Shown one piece after another: positions 27,554 through 35,665 of a stretch of DNA of 64,000 nt. Made by a program: the position numbers and the translations under genes. The notes under the pieces were generated by a model that saw only the letters and a program-made list of their open reading frames with translations, was not told the origin of the DNA and did no database searches. Source of the DNA: an uncultured Sphingomonadaceae bacterium (GTDB lineage Bacteria > Pseudomonadota > Alphaproteobacteria > Sphingomonadales > Sphingomonadaceae); the NCBI GenBank assembly GCA_947496865.1, contig CANMEE010000001.1:1-64000 (forward strand), in the 5' to 3' direction. Within the stretch, counting starts at the first letter, position 1; each line of letters opens with the position of its first letter.

Positions 27554-27850
27554 ATGTCTAACGAAACAAGTTTCCGCAAAATGCTGGCAGTAGCCGGTGG
27601 TCTTGCTCTTGCAGTTCCTGCTCTTTCAGCATGTGCTGAGCAAGCTGAAGATGCTGCTGCAGTTGCAGAATGTGCTGCAGAAGAAGCTGGCTGTGCTGCA
27701 TGTGCAGCCGCTTGTGCTGCTGAAGAAGCTGGTTGTGCTGCTGCATGTGCCGCTGGTTGTGCTGCTGAAGCTGCTGGTTGTGCCGCTGAATGTGCTGCAT
27801 GTGCCGCTGGTTGTGCTGCATGTGCTGCTGCAGACGCAGTTACCGAGTAA
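27554..27850 (+). CDS. Cys/Ala-repeat small lipoprotein
   Basis: 98 residues. A signal sequence ends at the lipobox LSAC (Cys27), so it is probably a lipoprotein. After that the protein is almost only Ala, Cys, Glu and Gly, with 12 cysteines at 40, 47, 50, 54, 61, 65, 69, 76, 80, 83, 87 and 90. Spacings are 3, 4 or 7, which would put every Cys on one face of an alpha helix. No tyrosine, tryptophan or histidine is present. A strong ribosome binding site (AAAGGGG) precedes the ATG. Codons are skewed to GCT/GCA and TGT, similar to the Flp pilins, which hints at high expression. Function unknown; soft-metal (copper, silver, zinc) or thiol buffering in the periplasm is an inference. The next gene starts 19 bases downstream. 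Confidence 0.8.
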   Translation: MSNETSFRKMLAVAGGLALAVPALSACAEQAEDAAAVAECAAEEAGCAACAAACAAEEAGCAAACAAGCAAEAAGCAAECAACAAGCAACAAADAVTE

Positions 27851-27868
27851 GCTTAGCTTACTAAAGCA

Positions 27869-28495
27869 TTGACTAATGCATTAGAAAGGCTGTTTGAGCT
27901 TACGGGCCAAATAGCTAAAGAGGGCGTCTCGCTAGTACCCAGAGTGGTACCGGCAGACGCCCCTTTCGTTCAGTACGAACATTATCCGAAGGGCGACTGC
28001 GTTGCACCCGGCAACAAGTCTCGCTGGTTCTATCATGCGCATAAACCTGAGGAGCGTGAAGAAGGCGAGCATGGCCATTTTCATATGTTTTTGCCGCTGG
28101 ACATGTTCAAAGGCGAAACCGCCCTTTACGAACCACCCAAAAAATTACCCAATGGCAAGCCAACCCAAGGCGTTGTCCATTTTGGCGCTTTGAGCTTTGA
28201 TCTTGATGGCATGCCGCTCAGTTGGTTCACGACCAACTATTGGGTCACCTACGAATATTTCATGCCCGCTGCAGCAATCGCATCGCGGCTCAAAAATTTC
28301 TCAATGAACAAAGCGCCCGGCGATCCCATCGTCAACGACTGGCTCACCGCCGCCGTAGAAGTCTTCCACGACCCGATTATCGAGATGCTGGAACAGCGCG
28401 ACAAACTACTGGCGGAAAAGAAAGCCGAACTCGGCAATGCCGTCTTCGAGAATAAATCCGTCGAGATCATGTCCCGCATAGATTTCGACCTCTAA
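27869..28495 (+). CDS. Uncharacterised protein downstream of Cys-rich lipoprotein (possibly DUF6969)
   Basis: 208 residues; TTG start 19 bases after the Cys-rich gene. The frame shows a compact globular protein without signal peptide. Central part is rich in His and aromatic residues (KSRWFYHAHKPEEREEGEHGHFHMFLPLDM), then GVVHFGALSFDLDGMPLSWFTTNYWVTYE and a helical C-terminus. From memory it resembles the unknown-function family DUF6969, but this is uncertain. The His cluster could bind metal. Tight linkage suggests it processes, loads or matures the Cys-rich lipoprotein. Confidence 0.75.
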   Translation: MTNALERLFELTGQIAKEGVSLVPRVVPADAPFVQYEHYPKGDCVAPGNKSRWFYHAHKPEEREEGEHGHFHMFLPLDMFKGETALYEPPKKLPNGKPTQGVVHFGALSFDLDGMPLSWFTTNYWVTYEYFMPAAAIASRLKNFSMNKAPGDPIVNDWLTAAVEVFHDPIIEMLEQRDKLLAEKKAELGNAVFENKSVEIMSRIDFDL

Positions 28496-28587
28496 ACTCA
28501 AACAAAAGAATAATCCGCAAGCCGCTCGTTATTGGCGCAAAGCCAAATCGGTGGATGCCGAATCCCAGCGTTTGAAAGTTAAAAAAA

Positions 28588-28664
28588 TGGTGACCCCGAC
28601 GTGATTCGAACACGTGGCCTATTGATTAGGAATCAATTGCTCTATCCGGCTGAGCTACGGGGCC
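28588..28664 (-). tRNA. tRNA-Arg (anticodon CCU)
   Basis: Complete cloverleaf in 77 bases including encoded CCA. Acceptor GGCCCCG pairs with CGGGGTC; D arm GCTC/GAGC; anticodon arm ATTGA/TCAAT around TTCCTAA, giving anticodon CCU (AGG codon); T arm ACGTG/CACGT with TTCGAAT. A run of seven T's immediately follows CCA on this strand and could end transcription. Confidence 0.95.
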
Positions 28665-28704
28665 TTATCAAAATCATTTAGCTCTTGCCAAACAGATAGA
28701 CCAG

Positions 28705-29211
28705 TCAATTTTGCGCCTCTGGCGGGGTTATCGGAAGTGGCAGCGGCATGACATCAATGCCCTCATCTTCAAGCTCTGCTACATCATCGGCAGAAGCTGT
28801 GCCGTGAATAGGGGCAGCATCTTTCTCACCATAATGAATGGCACGCGCCTGTTCGGGGAAATCGCCCCCAACCCATTTGGATTGCTCCAACATCTTGGCC
28901 TGCGCCTTCGCCAGCTTACCGACCAATTCCTGATATTCAGCAGGAACCGGAACAGCCTTTGTCATCGGCATATCGCCATCAATGGACGGCGATTGCTGCT
29001 TTGCTGCAGGCGCAGCCGTTTTTGCCGGCACCTGTTGATTGCCTTTAATACCAACATTAGGCGCCATCATGGCTTTGTCGACAGCATTGCAGCCACAGCT
29101 AGGGCAATCGATCAAACCTGCCTGCTGCTGCGTTTCATAGTCGCGAGAAGAGCCGAACCAGCCTTCAAACTGGTGGCCGCCATCTCGGCAAATAAGATCA
29201 AATACTATCAT
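28705..29211 (-). CDS. DUF1178 family protein
   Basis: 168 residues. Starts with MIVFDLICRDGGHQFEGWFGSS and a CPSCGC zinc-ribbon-like motif near residues 36-41, then a variable linker (about 55-95) and a conserved C-terminal half (AEYQELVGKLAKAQAKMLEQSKWVGGDFPEQARAIHYGE). The family is widespread in alphaproteobacteria with no known function. Its start overlaps the stop of the nitrilase gene by four bases, so it is in the comF-grxC-nitrilase operon. Confidence 0.88.
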   Translation of the reverse strand: MIVFDLICRDGGHQFEGWFGSSRDYETQQQAGLIDCPSCGCNAVDKAMMAPNVGIKGNQQVPAKTAAPAAKQQSPSIDGDMPMTKAVPVPAEYQELVGKLAKAQAKMLEQSKWVGGDFPEQARAIHYGEKDAAPIHGTASADDVAELEDEGIDVMPLPLPITPPEAQN

Positions 29212-30041
29212 TCAGAAACCTTTGGTGGCGCAAATGCCTGACGATTGGCAATTGCCGGAATGCGGCTGCGTATCTTCGCGACATCGCGCAAGTCAACATC
29301 GCAGGTGGCTACGCCCGTATCTGTGCCCATGTCCAGCAGTACTTCTCCCCAAGGACCTATCACCATCGAGTGACCATAGGTTTCTCGGCCATCCTCGTGC
29401 ACCCCCGATTGCGCAGCTGCGACAACAAATACCCCAGCCTCAATCGCCCGGGCACGCAACATAATCTCCCAATGCGCCTCGCCGGTCGGCACGGTAAAGG
29501 CCGCCGGTATTGATAAAATATCCGCTCCGGCATTGGTGAGCGCTTCATAAAGAGCCGGAAAACGAAGATCATAACATATTGATAGGCCCAGTGTCGCCTC
29601 GTTGACCGGCGCAACGACGGCTTTGCTTCCGCCCTGATACGCAGCGGATTCTCGCCAAGTCTCGCCAGTGTCCAGATCAACATCAAACAGATGTATCTTG
29701 TCATAGCGCGCCACGACAGTGCCCGATGGATCAATGAGAAAAGAACGATTGACCCATTTGCTGTCATCCTGTCGATCCGCCATCATCGCCAAAGAACCGA
29801 GCGTCACCCAGATACCAGCGCGTGCAGCAGCGACCCGTGCTTCCTTCAGAACCATATCTTCGGGCTCGGTATGAATATTGGCTGCCGCCCGGCTTCGATT
29901 GCGATCAACCAGCCCGGTCATTTCGGGCGTGAACAATATATCAGCGCCCAGCGATGCCGCTTCTTCTATATGGGCTCGCAAGATTTCGGCATTAGTCGCC
30001 GGTTCAATCCCGCTGCACATCTGTGCCAAGGCAATGCGCAT
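29208..30041 (-). CDS. Carbon-nitrogen hydrolase (nitrilase superfamily, Nit-type)
   Basis: 277 residues with the nitrilase triad: Glu in FTPEMTG (about residue 40), Lys in YDKIHLFDVD (about 115) and Cys in LSICYDLRFP (about 155). Bacterial Nit-type members are thought to repair deaminated glutathione. Fits the neighbourhood: a glutaredoxin gene lies six bases upstream. Confidence 0.9.
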   Translation of the reverse strand: MRIALAQMCSGIEPATNAEILRAHIEEAASLGADILFTPEMTGLVDRNRSRAAANIHTEPEDMVLKEARVAAARAGIWVTLGSLAMMADRQDDSKWVNRSFLIDPSGTVVARYDKIHLFDVDLDTGETWRESAAYQGGSKAVVAPVNEATLGLSICYDLRFPALYEALTNAGADILSIPAAFTVPTGEAHWEIMLRARAIEAGVFVVAAAQSGVHEDGRETYGHSMVIGPWGEVLLDMGTDTGVATCDVDLRDVAKIRSRIPAIANRQAFAPPKVSE

Positions 30042-30047
30042 GGGTAA

Positions 30048-30305
30048 TCAGCCCGCAAGCAATGCGTCCAATTTTCCCGCATCTTCTAAAGCCGCAAGAT
30101 CGTCGGAACCGCCAATATGCTGATCATTGATGAAAATCTGTGGGACGGTTGTTCGGCCGCCTGAACGCTGGATCATTTCTGCGCGCTTCGGACCGCCCAT
30201 ACTGATGTCGGTTTCTTCAAAAGCAATATCCTTATTCTTCAGCAAACCCTTTGCGCGAAAGCAATATCCGCATGTGAATTTGGTATAAATTTCTACTTTT
30301 GCCAT
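30048..30305 (-). CDS. grxC: Glutaredoxin 3
   Basis: 85 residues from ATG 30305 (MAKVEIYTKFTCGYC); the frame runs ten codons further up without need. Dithiol active site is Cys-Gly-Tyr-Cys instead of the usual CPYC, with the cis-Pro motif TTVPQIFI and GSDDLAALE for glutathione binding. Reduces disulfides with glutathione. Confidence 0.92.
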   Translation of the reverse strand: MAKVEIYTKFTCGYCFRAKGLLKNKDIAFEETDISMGGPKRAEMIQRSGGRTTVPQIFINDQHIGGSDDLAALEDAGKLDALLAG

Positions 30306-30362
30306 AAGAGCGTTCCAATATGTTTCGATTACCATTGCAGATGGACCTTACACAGCCTTAAT

Positions 30363-31103
30363 TCAACTCTGCTCATAGTCCGTCAATACTCTCGCCCAAC
30401 AGAAAACCAAGACCCGATCCGCACCAGATGCCTTTAACAAGCGCGCACATGCGTTTGCGGTTGATCCGGTCGTGTAAACATCGTCAACCAGAATGACAGT
30501 TTTCCCGAGTATTTTGGTTCCGGCATTATCCGATAGCGCAAATGCATTTTTCACGATTCTATGTCGCTGATTTGCCGACATCGACCGCAGTGGCGGCGTT
30601 GCATTTTTACGATTCAATATCGCTGTTTCCATAACAAAGCCATTTCGTTGGGCGAGCGCTCGGCCAATCAGCACCGATTGGTTAAAGCCGCGCGACCACA
30701 AGCGCCAGCGATGAAGCGGTACCGGAACAATCAACGCATCGGACGGAAGCTCGGTCAAAAACCGCTCCAATTGCTGAGCGATCAACTTAGCAAAGCCCAA
30801 ACGGCCACCATATTTCAGTCGCATCGCGAGCAAGCTGCTTCTGTCATCATAAGCGACTACCGCCCGAACGCCATCATGCTCCGGTGGTTTTTGCAAGCAA
30901 GCGACACATTGTGACCCCGCACCTTGGTCAAAGGGAAAGGGTTTACCGCACGATACACACCAGGGTTGAGTCAGAAAGTTGAGACCATCCCAACAAGATA
31001 AGCAAAAGCGATTATCGATCTCAACGGTGATACCGCATATCGGACAGCGTGGCGGCAACGCAAAGTCAACAATGGGCCTGAACAGAGCTGACAAAATTTC
31101 CAT
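30363..31103 (-). CDS. comF: ComF family protein (phosphoribosyltransferase-like)
   Basis: 246 residues from ATG 31103, preceded by AAGGA. N-terminal zinc-finger (CPICGITVEIDNRFCLSCWD, then CVSCGKPF and CVACLQKPP) and a C-terminal phosphoribosyltransferase-type domain with the PRPP-loop VILVDDVYTTGSTANAC. ComF homologues help in DNA uptake or recombination. It is the first gene of the grxC-nit-DUF1178 series and divergent from the methyltransferase. Confidence 0.88.
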   Translation of the reverse strand: MEILSALFRPIVDFALPPRCPICGITVEIDNRFCLSCWDGLNFLTQPWCVSCGKPFPFDQGAGSQCVACLQKPPEHDGVRAVVAYDDRSSLLAMRLKYGGRLGFAKLIAQQLERFLTELPSDALIVPVPLHRWRLWSRGFNQSVLIGRALAQRNGFVMETAILNRKNATPPLRSMSANQRHRIVKNAFALSDNAGTKILGKTVILVDDVYTTGSTANACARLLKASGADRVLVFCWARVLTDYEQS

Positions 31104-31143
31104 TAATCCTTGTCGCTCGTTCCAGCGGTAGGCACAAGGCGAT

Positions 31144-32010
31144 ATGAATGACATAAACGGACAGGCTGAAATATTTGATCGGAAGCGAAGACGCCGGTTC
31201 CGCGATCGCTCTTTTCACCGGGCCCAAGGCCGGGATTTCATCAGTCAGATCATGTCCGAGGAAATTTTGGACCGACTATCCCTCGTGAAACGGGAATTCA
31301 AAAAATGTCTACTCATAGGGCAAGCGGGACATATCCTGCCGTCCGCGCTTAACGAATTGGGCGTTGAAACTGTCGCTGCCGATAGCAGCTATAGGTCTGC
31401 CCATTCTCTGGGCGGCGTCCAGTGCGATGAAGATCGCCCACCCTTTGCTGACCATAGTTTTGATCTGATTATCAACGTCGCAACGTTAGACGGCGTGAAT
31501 GACTTGCCAGGCGCCTTGATCCTAGCCCGTCAAGTGCTGAAACCTGACGGACTTTTTCTAGCCTCCTTCATCGGAGCGGAAAGCCTGACCACTCTGAAGT
31601 CGGCGATGATGGAAGCTGAAGGCGATCGCGTGTCGGTCCATATTCATCCGCAAATTGATATTCGCACTGCCGGTGACCTTATGTCCCGTGTAGGGTTCGC
31701 CTTGCCTGTAGTAGACAGTGACAGCTTGCGTTTGCGCTATGGTGGATTCGAAAAGCTTATCGACGATATCAGAGACGCAGGCGGCGGCAACATACTGAAA
31801 GATCAGATCCGGCCGCTTTCGCGAACCATCTATCAGCAAGCAAAGCTGGTTTTTGAAAACAGAGCCGATGATGCTGGCAAGACAACCGAACAATTGGAGC
31901 TGATATACTTATGCGGTTGGGCACCCCATCCTGATCAACCGGTGCCCGCCCGCCGCGGGAGCGGACAAATGTCTTTAAAAGACGCTCTCAATAAACCAGC
32001 GAGTGATTGA
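31144..32010 (+). CDS. SAM-dependent methyltransferase-like protein (NDUFAF5/BioC-type)
   Basis: 288 residues. The start resembles the alphaproteobacterial NDUFAF5 group (IFDRKRRRRFRDRSF), with DFISQIMSEEILDRLSLV; a SAM-binding motif is weak (CLLIGQAGHILPSALNELG) but acidic strand ends and FDLIINVATLDGVNDLPGALILARQVLKPDGLFLASFIG are typical class I. NDUFAF5-type proteins hydroxylate or modify a complex I arginine in mitochondria; a similar role here is inference. Confidence 0.8.
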   Translation: MNDINGQAEIFDRKRRRRFRDRSFHRAQGRDFISQIMSEEILDRLSLVKREFKKCLLIGQAGHILPSALNELGVETVAADSSYRSAHSLGGVQCDEDRPPFADHSFDLIINVATLDGVNDLPGALILARQVLKPDGLFLASFIGAESLTTLKSAMMEAEGDRVSVHIHPQIDIRTAGDLMSRVGFALPVVDSDSLRLRYGGFEKLIDDIRDAGGGNILKDQIRPLSRTIYQQAKLVFENRADDAGKTTEQLELIYLCGWAPHPDQPVPARRGSGQMSLKDALNKPASD

Positions 32011-32015
32011 GCAGC

Positions 32016-32426
32016 TCAAAGCACCGCCATTAATTGCTGCACCAACGGAATATCAGCCGGCGGCATTTCGAGATTCTGCAATTCTGCCAATGGCAGCCAT
32101 TTCATATCAGACGATTCTAGGTTTTGTGCTTCGCCGGTCCAATCCTGACACGTATATAGTAGCAGCAGCAGATGTTTGGCGGCCAACGGCTCGCTGGCAA
32201 AGGCGATGGGGCTCAGAGCTTCTGTCGCCACTATCAATCCCAGCTCTTCGAGCAGTTCCCGCGCTAATGCCTCTTCCGGCGTTTCGCCAACTTCAACCTT
32301 GCCGCCAGGAAATTCCCATAATCCCGCCATCGCCTTGCCTTGAGGCCGTTGCTGCACAAGAATATTTCCCTTGTCGTCGATCAATGCCGCAGCGACCACA
32401 AACAGATATGTCGGATTATTTTCCAC
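32016..32426 (-). CDS. mutT: Nudix hydrolase, MutT type
   Basis: 136 residues. Chosen start is the GTG at 32426 (VENNPTYLFVVAAALID) because the family begins there; the frame runs open another 56 codons but would cross the Flp pilin promoter. The full Nudix box GKVEVGETPEEALARELLEE lies at about residues 40-60. Likely removes oxidised 8-oxo-dGTP. It is convergent with the methyltransferase (five bases apart). Confidence 0.88.
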   Translation of the reverse strand: MENNPTYLFVVAAALIDDKGNILVQQRPQGKAMAGLWEFPGGKVEVGETPEEALARELLEELGLIVATEALSPIAFASEPLAAKHLLLLLYTCQDWTGEAQNLESSDMKWLPLAELQNLEMPPADIPLVQQLMAVL

Positions 32427-32521
32427 TTTTTTTCCCGATGTAAGGATTTTGTTAATCCCTTTCTGTGAAATACGGATTGTTCGCAACGTAGCAGAACTTT
32501 GAAAGTGTTGAGAGGGATATA

Positions 32522-32692
32522 ATGAACCTAATACAAAAATTATATCGTTCGGAAAAGGGGGCGACGGCCGTTGAATATGGTTTGATTTTGGCATTGATCG
32601 CGATCACCGCAATTGTGGCGATTAGCGGCTTGGCAAATACGACCGGAAATATGTGGAATGATGTTGCTTCTGAAGTAACTGAAAACTCATAA
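32522..32692 (+). CDS. Flp-type pilin, short form 1
   Basis: 56 residues. GAGAGGG precedes the ATG by five bases. The prepilin site SEKG-ATAVEYGLILALIAI (cleavage after Gly, Glu at +5) is the mark of Flp/Fap pilins, followed by a hydrophobic helix and a short tail ending NS. The tad secretion genes are not in this window. Shares layout and most of the N-terminal 30 residues with the second pilin, 114 bases downstream. Confidence 0.85.
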   Translation: MNLIQKLYRSEKGATAVEYGLILALIAITAIVAISGLANTTGNMWNDVASEVTENS

Positions 32693-32806
32693 ACGACCGT
32701 AAGTCATTAAACATTTATAAAGTTTTCTAAATTAGTGTGATCATTATCGGCCCAGAATTTGGGTTTGATTGGGTAAGTGAAGTTTGTCAAATATAGGAGA
32801 CCAGAC

Positions 32807-32971
32807 ATGAAACTCGTACGTAAAATGTTTAAGAACGAAGAAGGCGCAACGGCTATTGAATATGGTTTGATTGCTGCTCTGATCGCTGTTGCAGCTATCG
32901 TTGCAATGGGTCAGCTGGGTAACACCCTGAGCAACACCTTCAACGAAGTTGAAAGTGAAATGGCTGGATAA
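32807..32971 (+). CDS. Flp-type pilin, short form 2
   Basis: 54 residues; GGAG lies seven bases before the ATG at 32807. MKLVRKMFKNEEGATAIEYG gives the same prepilin peptidase site, then a single hydrophobic helix (LIAALIAVAAIVAMGQLG). Codons are strongly biased (GCT, CTG, GTT), pointing to high expression. A strong terminator follows immediately. Confidence 0.9.
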   Translation: MKLVRKMFKNEEGATAIEYGLIAALIAVAAIVAMGQLGNTLSNTFNEVESEMAG

Positions 32972-32996
32972 TCTTCGGATTAATCTACGAATTTGG

Positions 32997-33029
32997 GACG
33001 GCAGCCTGCAAAGGCTGCCGTCTTTTTTT
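32997..33029 (+). terminator. Intrinsic terminator after Flp pilins
   Basis: Perfect 10-base stem GACGGCAGCC/GGCTGCCGTC with a 6-base loop (TGCAAA), followed by seven T's at 33023-33029. The clearest terminator in the window. Confidence 0.93.
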
Positions 33030-33052
33030 GTGCCTACAACAATCGATAAAAA

Positions 33053-34564
33053 TCAATAGGTGACAATCTTTACCTTCTGACCCGCGCGAAGGCCATCGGT
33101 CGACCGCATCCGGTTCAAAACCAAAAAACGGTCTTTCTGATAGTTGGAATAAGCCATTTTTCGCGAAATACTATCAATCGTATCTCCGCTTCGAACCGTC
33201 ACAACATCAATTTTGCGTGGCTTAATGGCCGCTGCTTCCCGTGTTGTCAGCCGTTTTATGCTGTTATACATAGGTGTGAATACCGCTGCTTTGCCGGCTG
33301 GAGCCAAAGTTGCAAAGTGGAAGGCGCTTTTTTTCGAGAATTCATAAGCAAATATTGTGACATCCACTTGCCCATTACCGCTGTTAACCCGGCCTGTGGC
33401 ATAGGATGCTGGTAACCCGTTGACAGTTGTTCGTTGAATATCACCATAGCTGATATCCTGTCCCTTACCCGAGAGCGCCTTGAAAGCCGATGCGATGTAG
33501 CTTGTCATATTGCCACTATAGGCACCCGTGGTGAATTGACCTTGACCGCCCGAGCCGTTGATCGTGACTGCTCTCGTCCCGTTTTGCATTGCAAAGCCGT
33601 TGGGCACGCTGAATTTCAGCTTCAAATCTGGATGAAGAAAACTGTTTCCTTCTATAACCCCCTGCTTGGGATCATCGCCATATAGAATTCCATCCAGATT
33701 GGTCAAAAATATATCGCGATTACGTTTGCCGCCCGTAATGCCTAATTTACCGGCATTTTTTGCCGCGCGCGAGACCCGCTGTACAGGATTGGGATGGGTA
33801 CTCGCCCATTCCGGAACGCCACGCGCATCACGGCCCGCAACCCGCGCATCAATGGCCGACTGCGCAGCTAGTGATTCCAACATCGTGGATAATGCGCCAG
33901 GCGCATAGCCCGCCGAAGCGAGATAATTAATACCGAGATCATCGGCCTCATATTCTTGTTTTCTGGAATATTTTAGCGTCAATAACTGGCTACCGGTTCC
34001 AAAAACCTCTTGTCCCAACTTGCCGAGAGCCGAGTCGCCCAACAGAACAGCCGCGCCGATCTGCCCCAAGGCGCCCAAAATACTATTGCGTTTCGCTGCT
34101 TTTTGCCTTTTCTCACCATGACGTGCGGCAACATGACCCACTTCATGGCCCAAAACGCCAGCCATCTCAGCTTCGTCATTCATCAAAGCCATTAACTGGC
34201 GAGTCAAATAAACATAACCCCCCGGGATCGCGAACGCGTTATTCACAGGGCTATTGAGTAGTGTCACCGTAAAATCGCTGCGCGCATTGCCCAATCCCGA
34301 TTGTACCGCGATATTCTGCCCAATACGAACGACATAAGCGCTTTGCGCGCCGGTATAAGCTCCGCCAAATTCTTGCAGTAATTGCGGGTGGGCCTCTGCC
34401 CCTTTGCGCTTGTCCGAAGCGGATATTGAGCGGACTTCTCCCCGTTGTCCGGATGAACTGCTGCCTGCAGATTCCACTGCGCCAGCATCGGCTCCTGAAC
34501 CGCCACAGGCTGCCAATGACAGCATTGCGACAGTCGATAGCAATTTTTTGGATATCGTTCTCAT
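33053..34564 (-). CDS. M48-family metalloprotease lipoprotein with C-terminal LysM-like domain
   Basis: 503 residues from ATG 34564, which has AAGGAG six bases upstream. Lipobox LAAC near residue 19 suggests a lipoprotein. The zinc motif HEVGH is near residue 145 (VLGHEVGHVAARHGE), with the third ligand in EYEADDLG. The C-terminus has a LysM-like repeat (VRSGDTIDSISRKM). Resembles BepA/YfgC-like outer-membrane quality proteases, but with a peptidoglycan-binding module. Monocistronic between pilins and accA. Confidence 0.88.
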   Translation of the reverse strand: MRTISKKLLSTVAMLSLAACGGSGADAGAVESAGSSSSGQRGEVRSISASDKRKGAEAHPQLLQEFGGAYTGAQSAYVVRIGQNIAVQSGLGNARSDFTVTLLNSPVNNAFAIPGGYVYLTRQLMALMNDEAEMAGVLGHEVGHVAARHGEKRQKAAKRNSILGALGQIGAAVLLGDSALGKLGQEVFGTGSQLLTLKYSRKQEYEADDLGINYLASAGYAPGALSTMLESLAAQSAIDARVAGRDARGVPEWASTHPNPVQRVSRAAKNAGKLGITGGKRNRDIFLTNLDGILYGDDPKQGVIEGNSFLHPDLKLKFSVPNGFAMQNGTRAVTINGSGGQGQFTTGAYSGNMTSYIASAFKALSGKGQDISYGDIQRTTVNGLPASYATGRVNSGNGQVDVTIFAYEFSKKSAFHFATLAPAGKAAVFTPMYNSIKRLTTREAAAIKPRKIDVVTVRSGDTIDSISRKMAYSNYQKDRFLVLNRMRSTDGLRAGQKVKIVTY

Positions 34565-34686
34565 TACACTCTCCTTGGATGCCAACCTATATTAGCGAGC
34601 AATCTAGCGGAAGGGCAGGACATGTAAAATAGCGTAGCCTCTGGCCGGTTGAGCCCGCCCTACTTCTCTACGACAACCAAAAAACT

Positions 34687-35634
34687 CTATATCGTTCCGA
34701 TTTTTAGGAATTTTTCGCGGCGCATCGTCCGCAATGCTTTCCGGTCCAATTGCTGCAACGTGGCAATTTCTTCAATGATTGCCTTGCCCAAGGTGGCAAT
34801 AGACAAATCTCGGTCACGATGCGCCCCGCCTACCGGCTCTTTCACTATCCGGTCGACAACGCCCAGTTTTTTGAGGTTTTGCGCAGTAATTTTCATCGCA
34901 TCGGCGGCGACATCGGCTTTATCACCCGTCCGCCACAAAATGGAGGCGCATCCTTCCGGTGATATGACAGAATAAACGGCATGTTCCAACATCAACACAC
35001 GTTCGGCAGCGGCCAGCGCCACAGCACCACCCGAACCGCCTTCCCCAACGATGACCGCGACCATGGGTACGCCTAGTGAGAGGCATTTTTCGGTAGAGCG
35101 AGCAATTGCTTCGGCTTGGCCACGTTCTTCGGCAGAAACCCCCGGGAACGCGCCCGATGTGTCGACCAATGTTACCACTGGCAGAGAAAAACGGTCGGCA
35201 ATATCCATCAGTCGAATGGCTTTGCGATAGCCTTCCGGCTTTCCCATGCCAAAATTATGACGCAGACGGCTTTCCGTGTCATCGCCTTTTTCGTGACCGA
35301 TCACCACAAGACGCATATCGCCAATCTTAGCAAACCCGCCGATAATCGCTTGGTCATTACCAAAATTGCGGTCCCCGCCGAGCGGAATAAATTCATCAAA
35401 CAGCCCGGACACAAAGTCCTTAAAATGCGGACGTTCCGGGTGACGGGCAACTTGCGTTTTCTGCCAAGGCGTCAGATTGGAGTAAGTATCACGGAGCATT
35501 TTTGCGGACTTCGCCTGCAACTTCGTAATTTCCGACTCGATATCCAGCGACCCTTCGTCAGCTGTCTCTCTAAGTTCAATAATCCGCGATTCTAGCGCAG
35601 CAATTGGTTTTTCAAAATCCAGAAAAGATGTCAT
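34687..35634 (-). CDS. accA: Acetyl-CoA carboxylase carboxyltransferase, alpha subunit
   Basis: 315 residues, family length. Starts with the coiled-coil region [17 protein letters not shown], then the carboxyltransferase core with GRQPHRPTL-equivalent [29 protein letters not shown], and [23 protein letters not shown]. Makes malonyl-CoA for fatty acid synthesis with AccD (not in the window). Confidence 0.95.
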   Translation of the reverse strand: MTSFLDFEKPIAALESRIIELRETADEGSLDIESEITKLQAKSAKMLRDTYSNLTPWQKTQVARHPERPHFKDFVSGLFDEFIPLGGDRNFGNDQAIIGGFAKIGDMRLVVIGHEKGDDTESRLRHNFGMGKPEGYRKAIRLMDIADRFSLPVVTLVDTSGAFPGVSAEERGQAEAIARSTEKCLSLGVPMVAVIVGEGGSGGAVALAAAERVLMLEHAVYSVISPEGCASILWRTGDKADVAADAMKITAQNLKKLGVVDRIVKEPVGGAHRDRDLSIATLGKAIIEEIATLQQLDRKALRTMRREKFLKIGTI

Positions 35635-35665
35635 ACTATTCGGTTAGAACTGCTGAACAAAAACG

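Noticed and set aside
27558..27872. Frames rich in Gln/His or Leu/Val overlapping the Cys-rich gene
   Set aside because: Shadows of the GCT/TGT repeat; only the Cys/Ala frame has a signal sequence and ribosome binding site.
28588..28664. tRNA-Arg as an integration site
   Set aside because: No integrase and no duplicated tRNA 3' end nearby.
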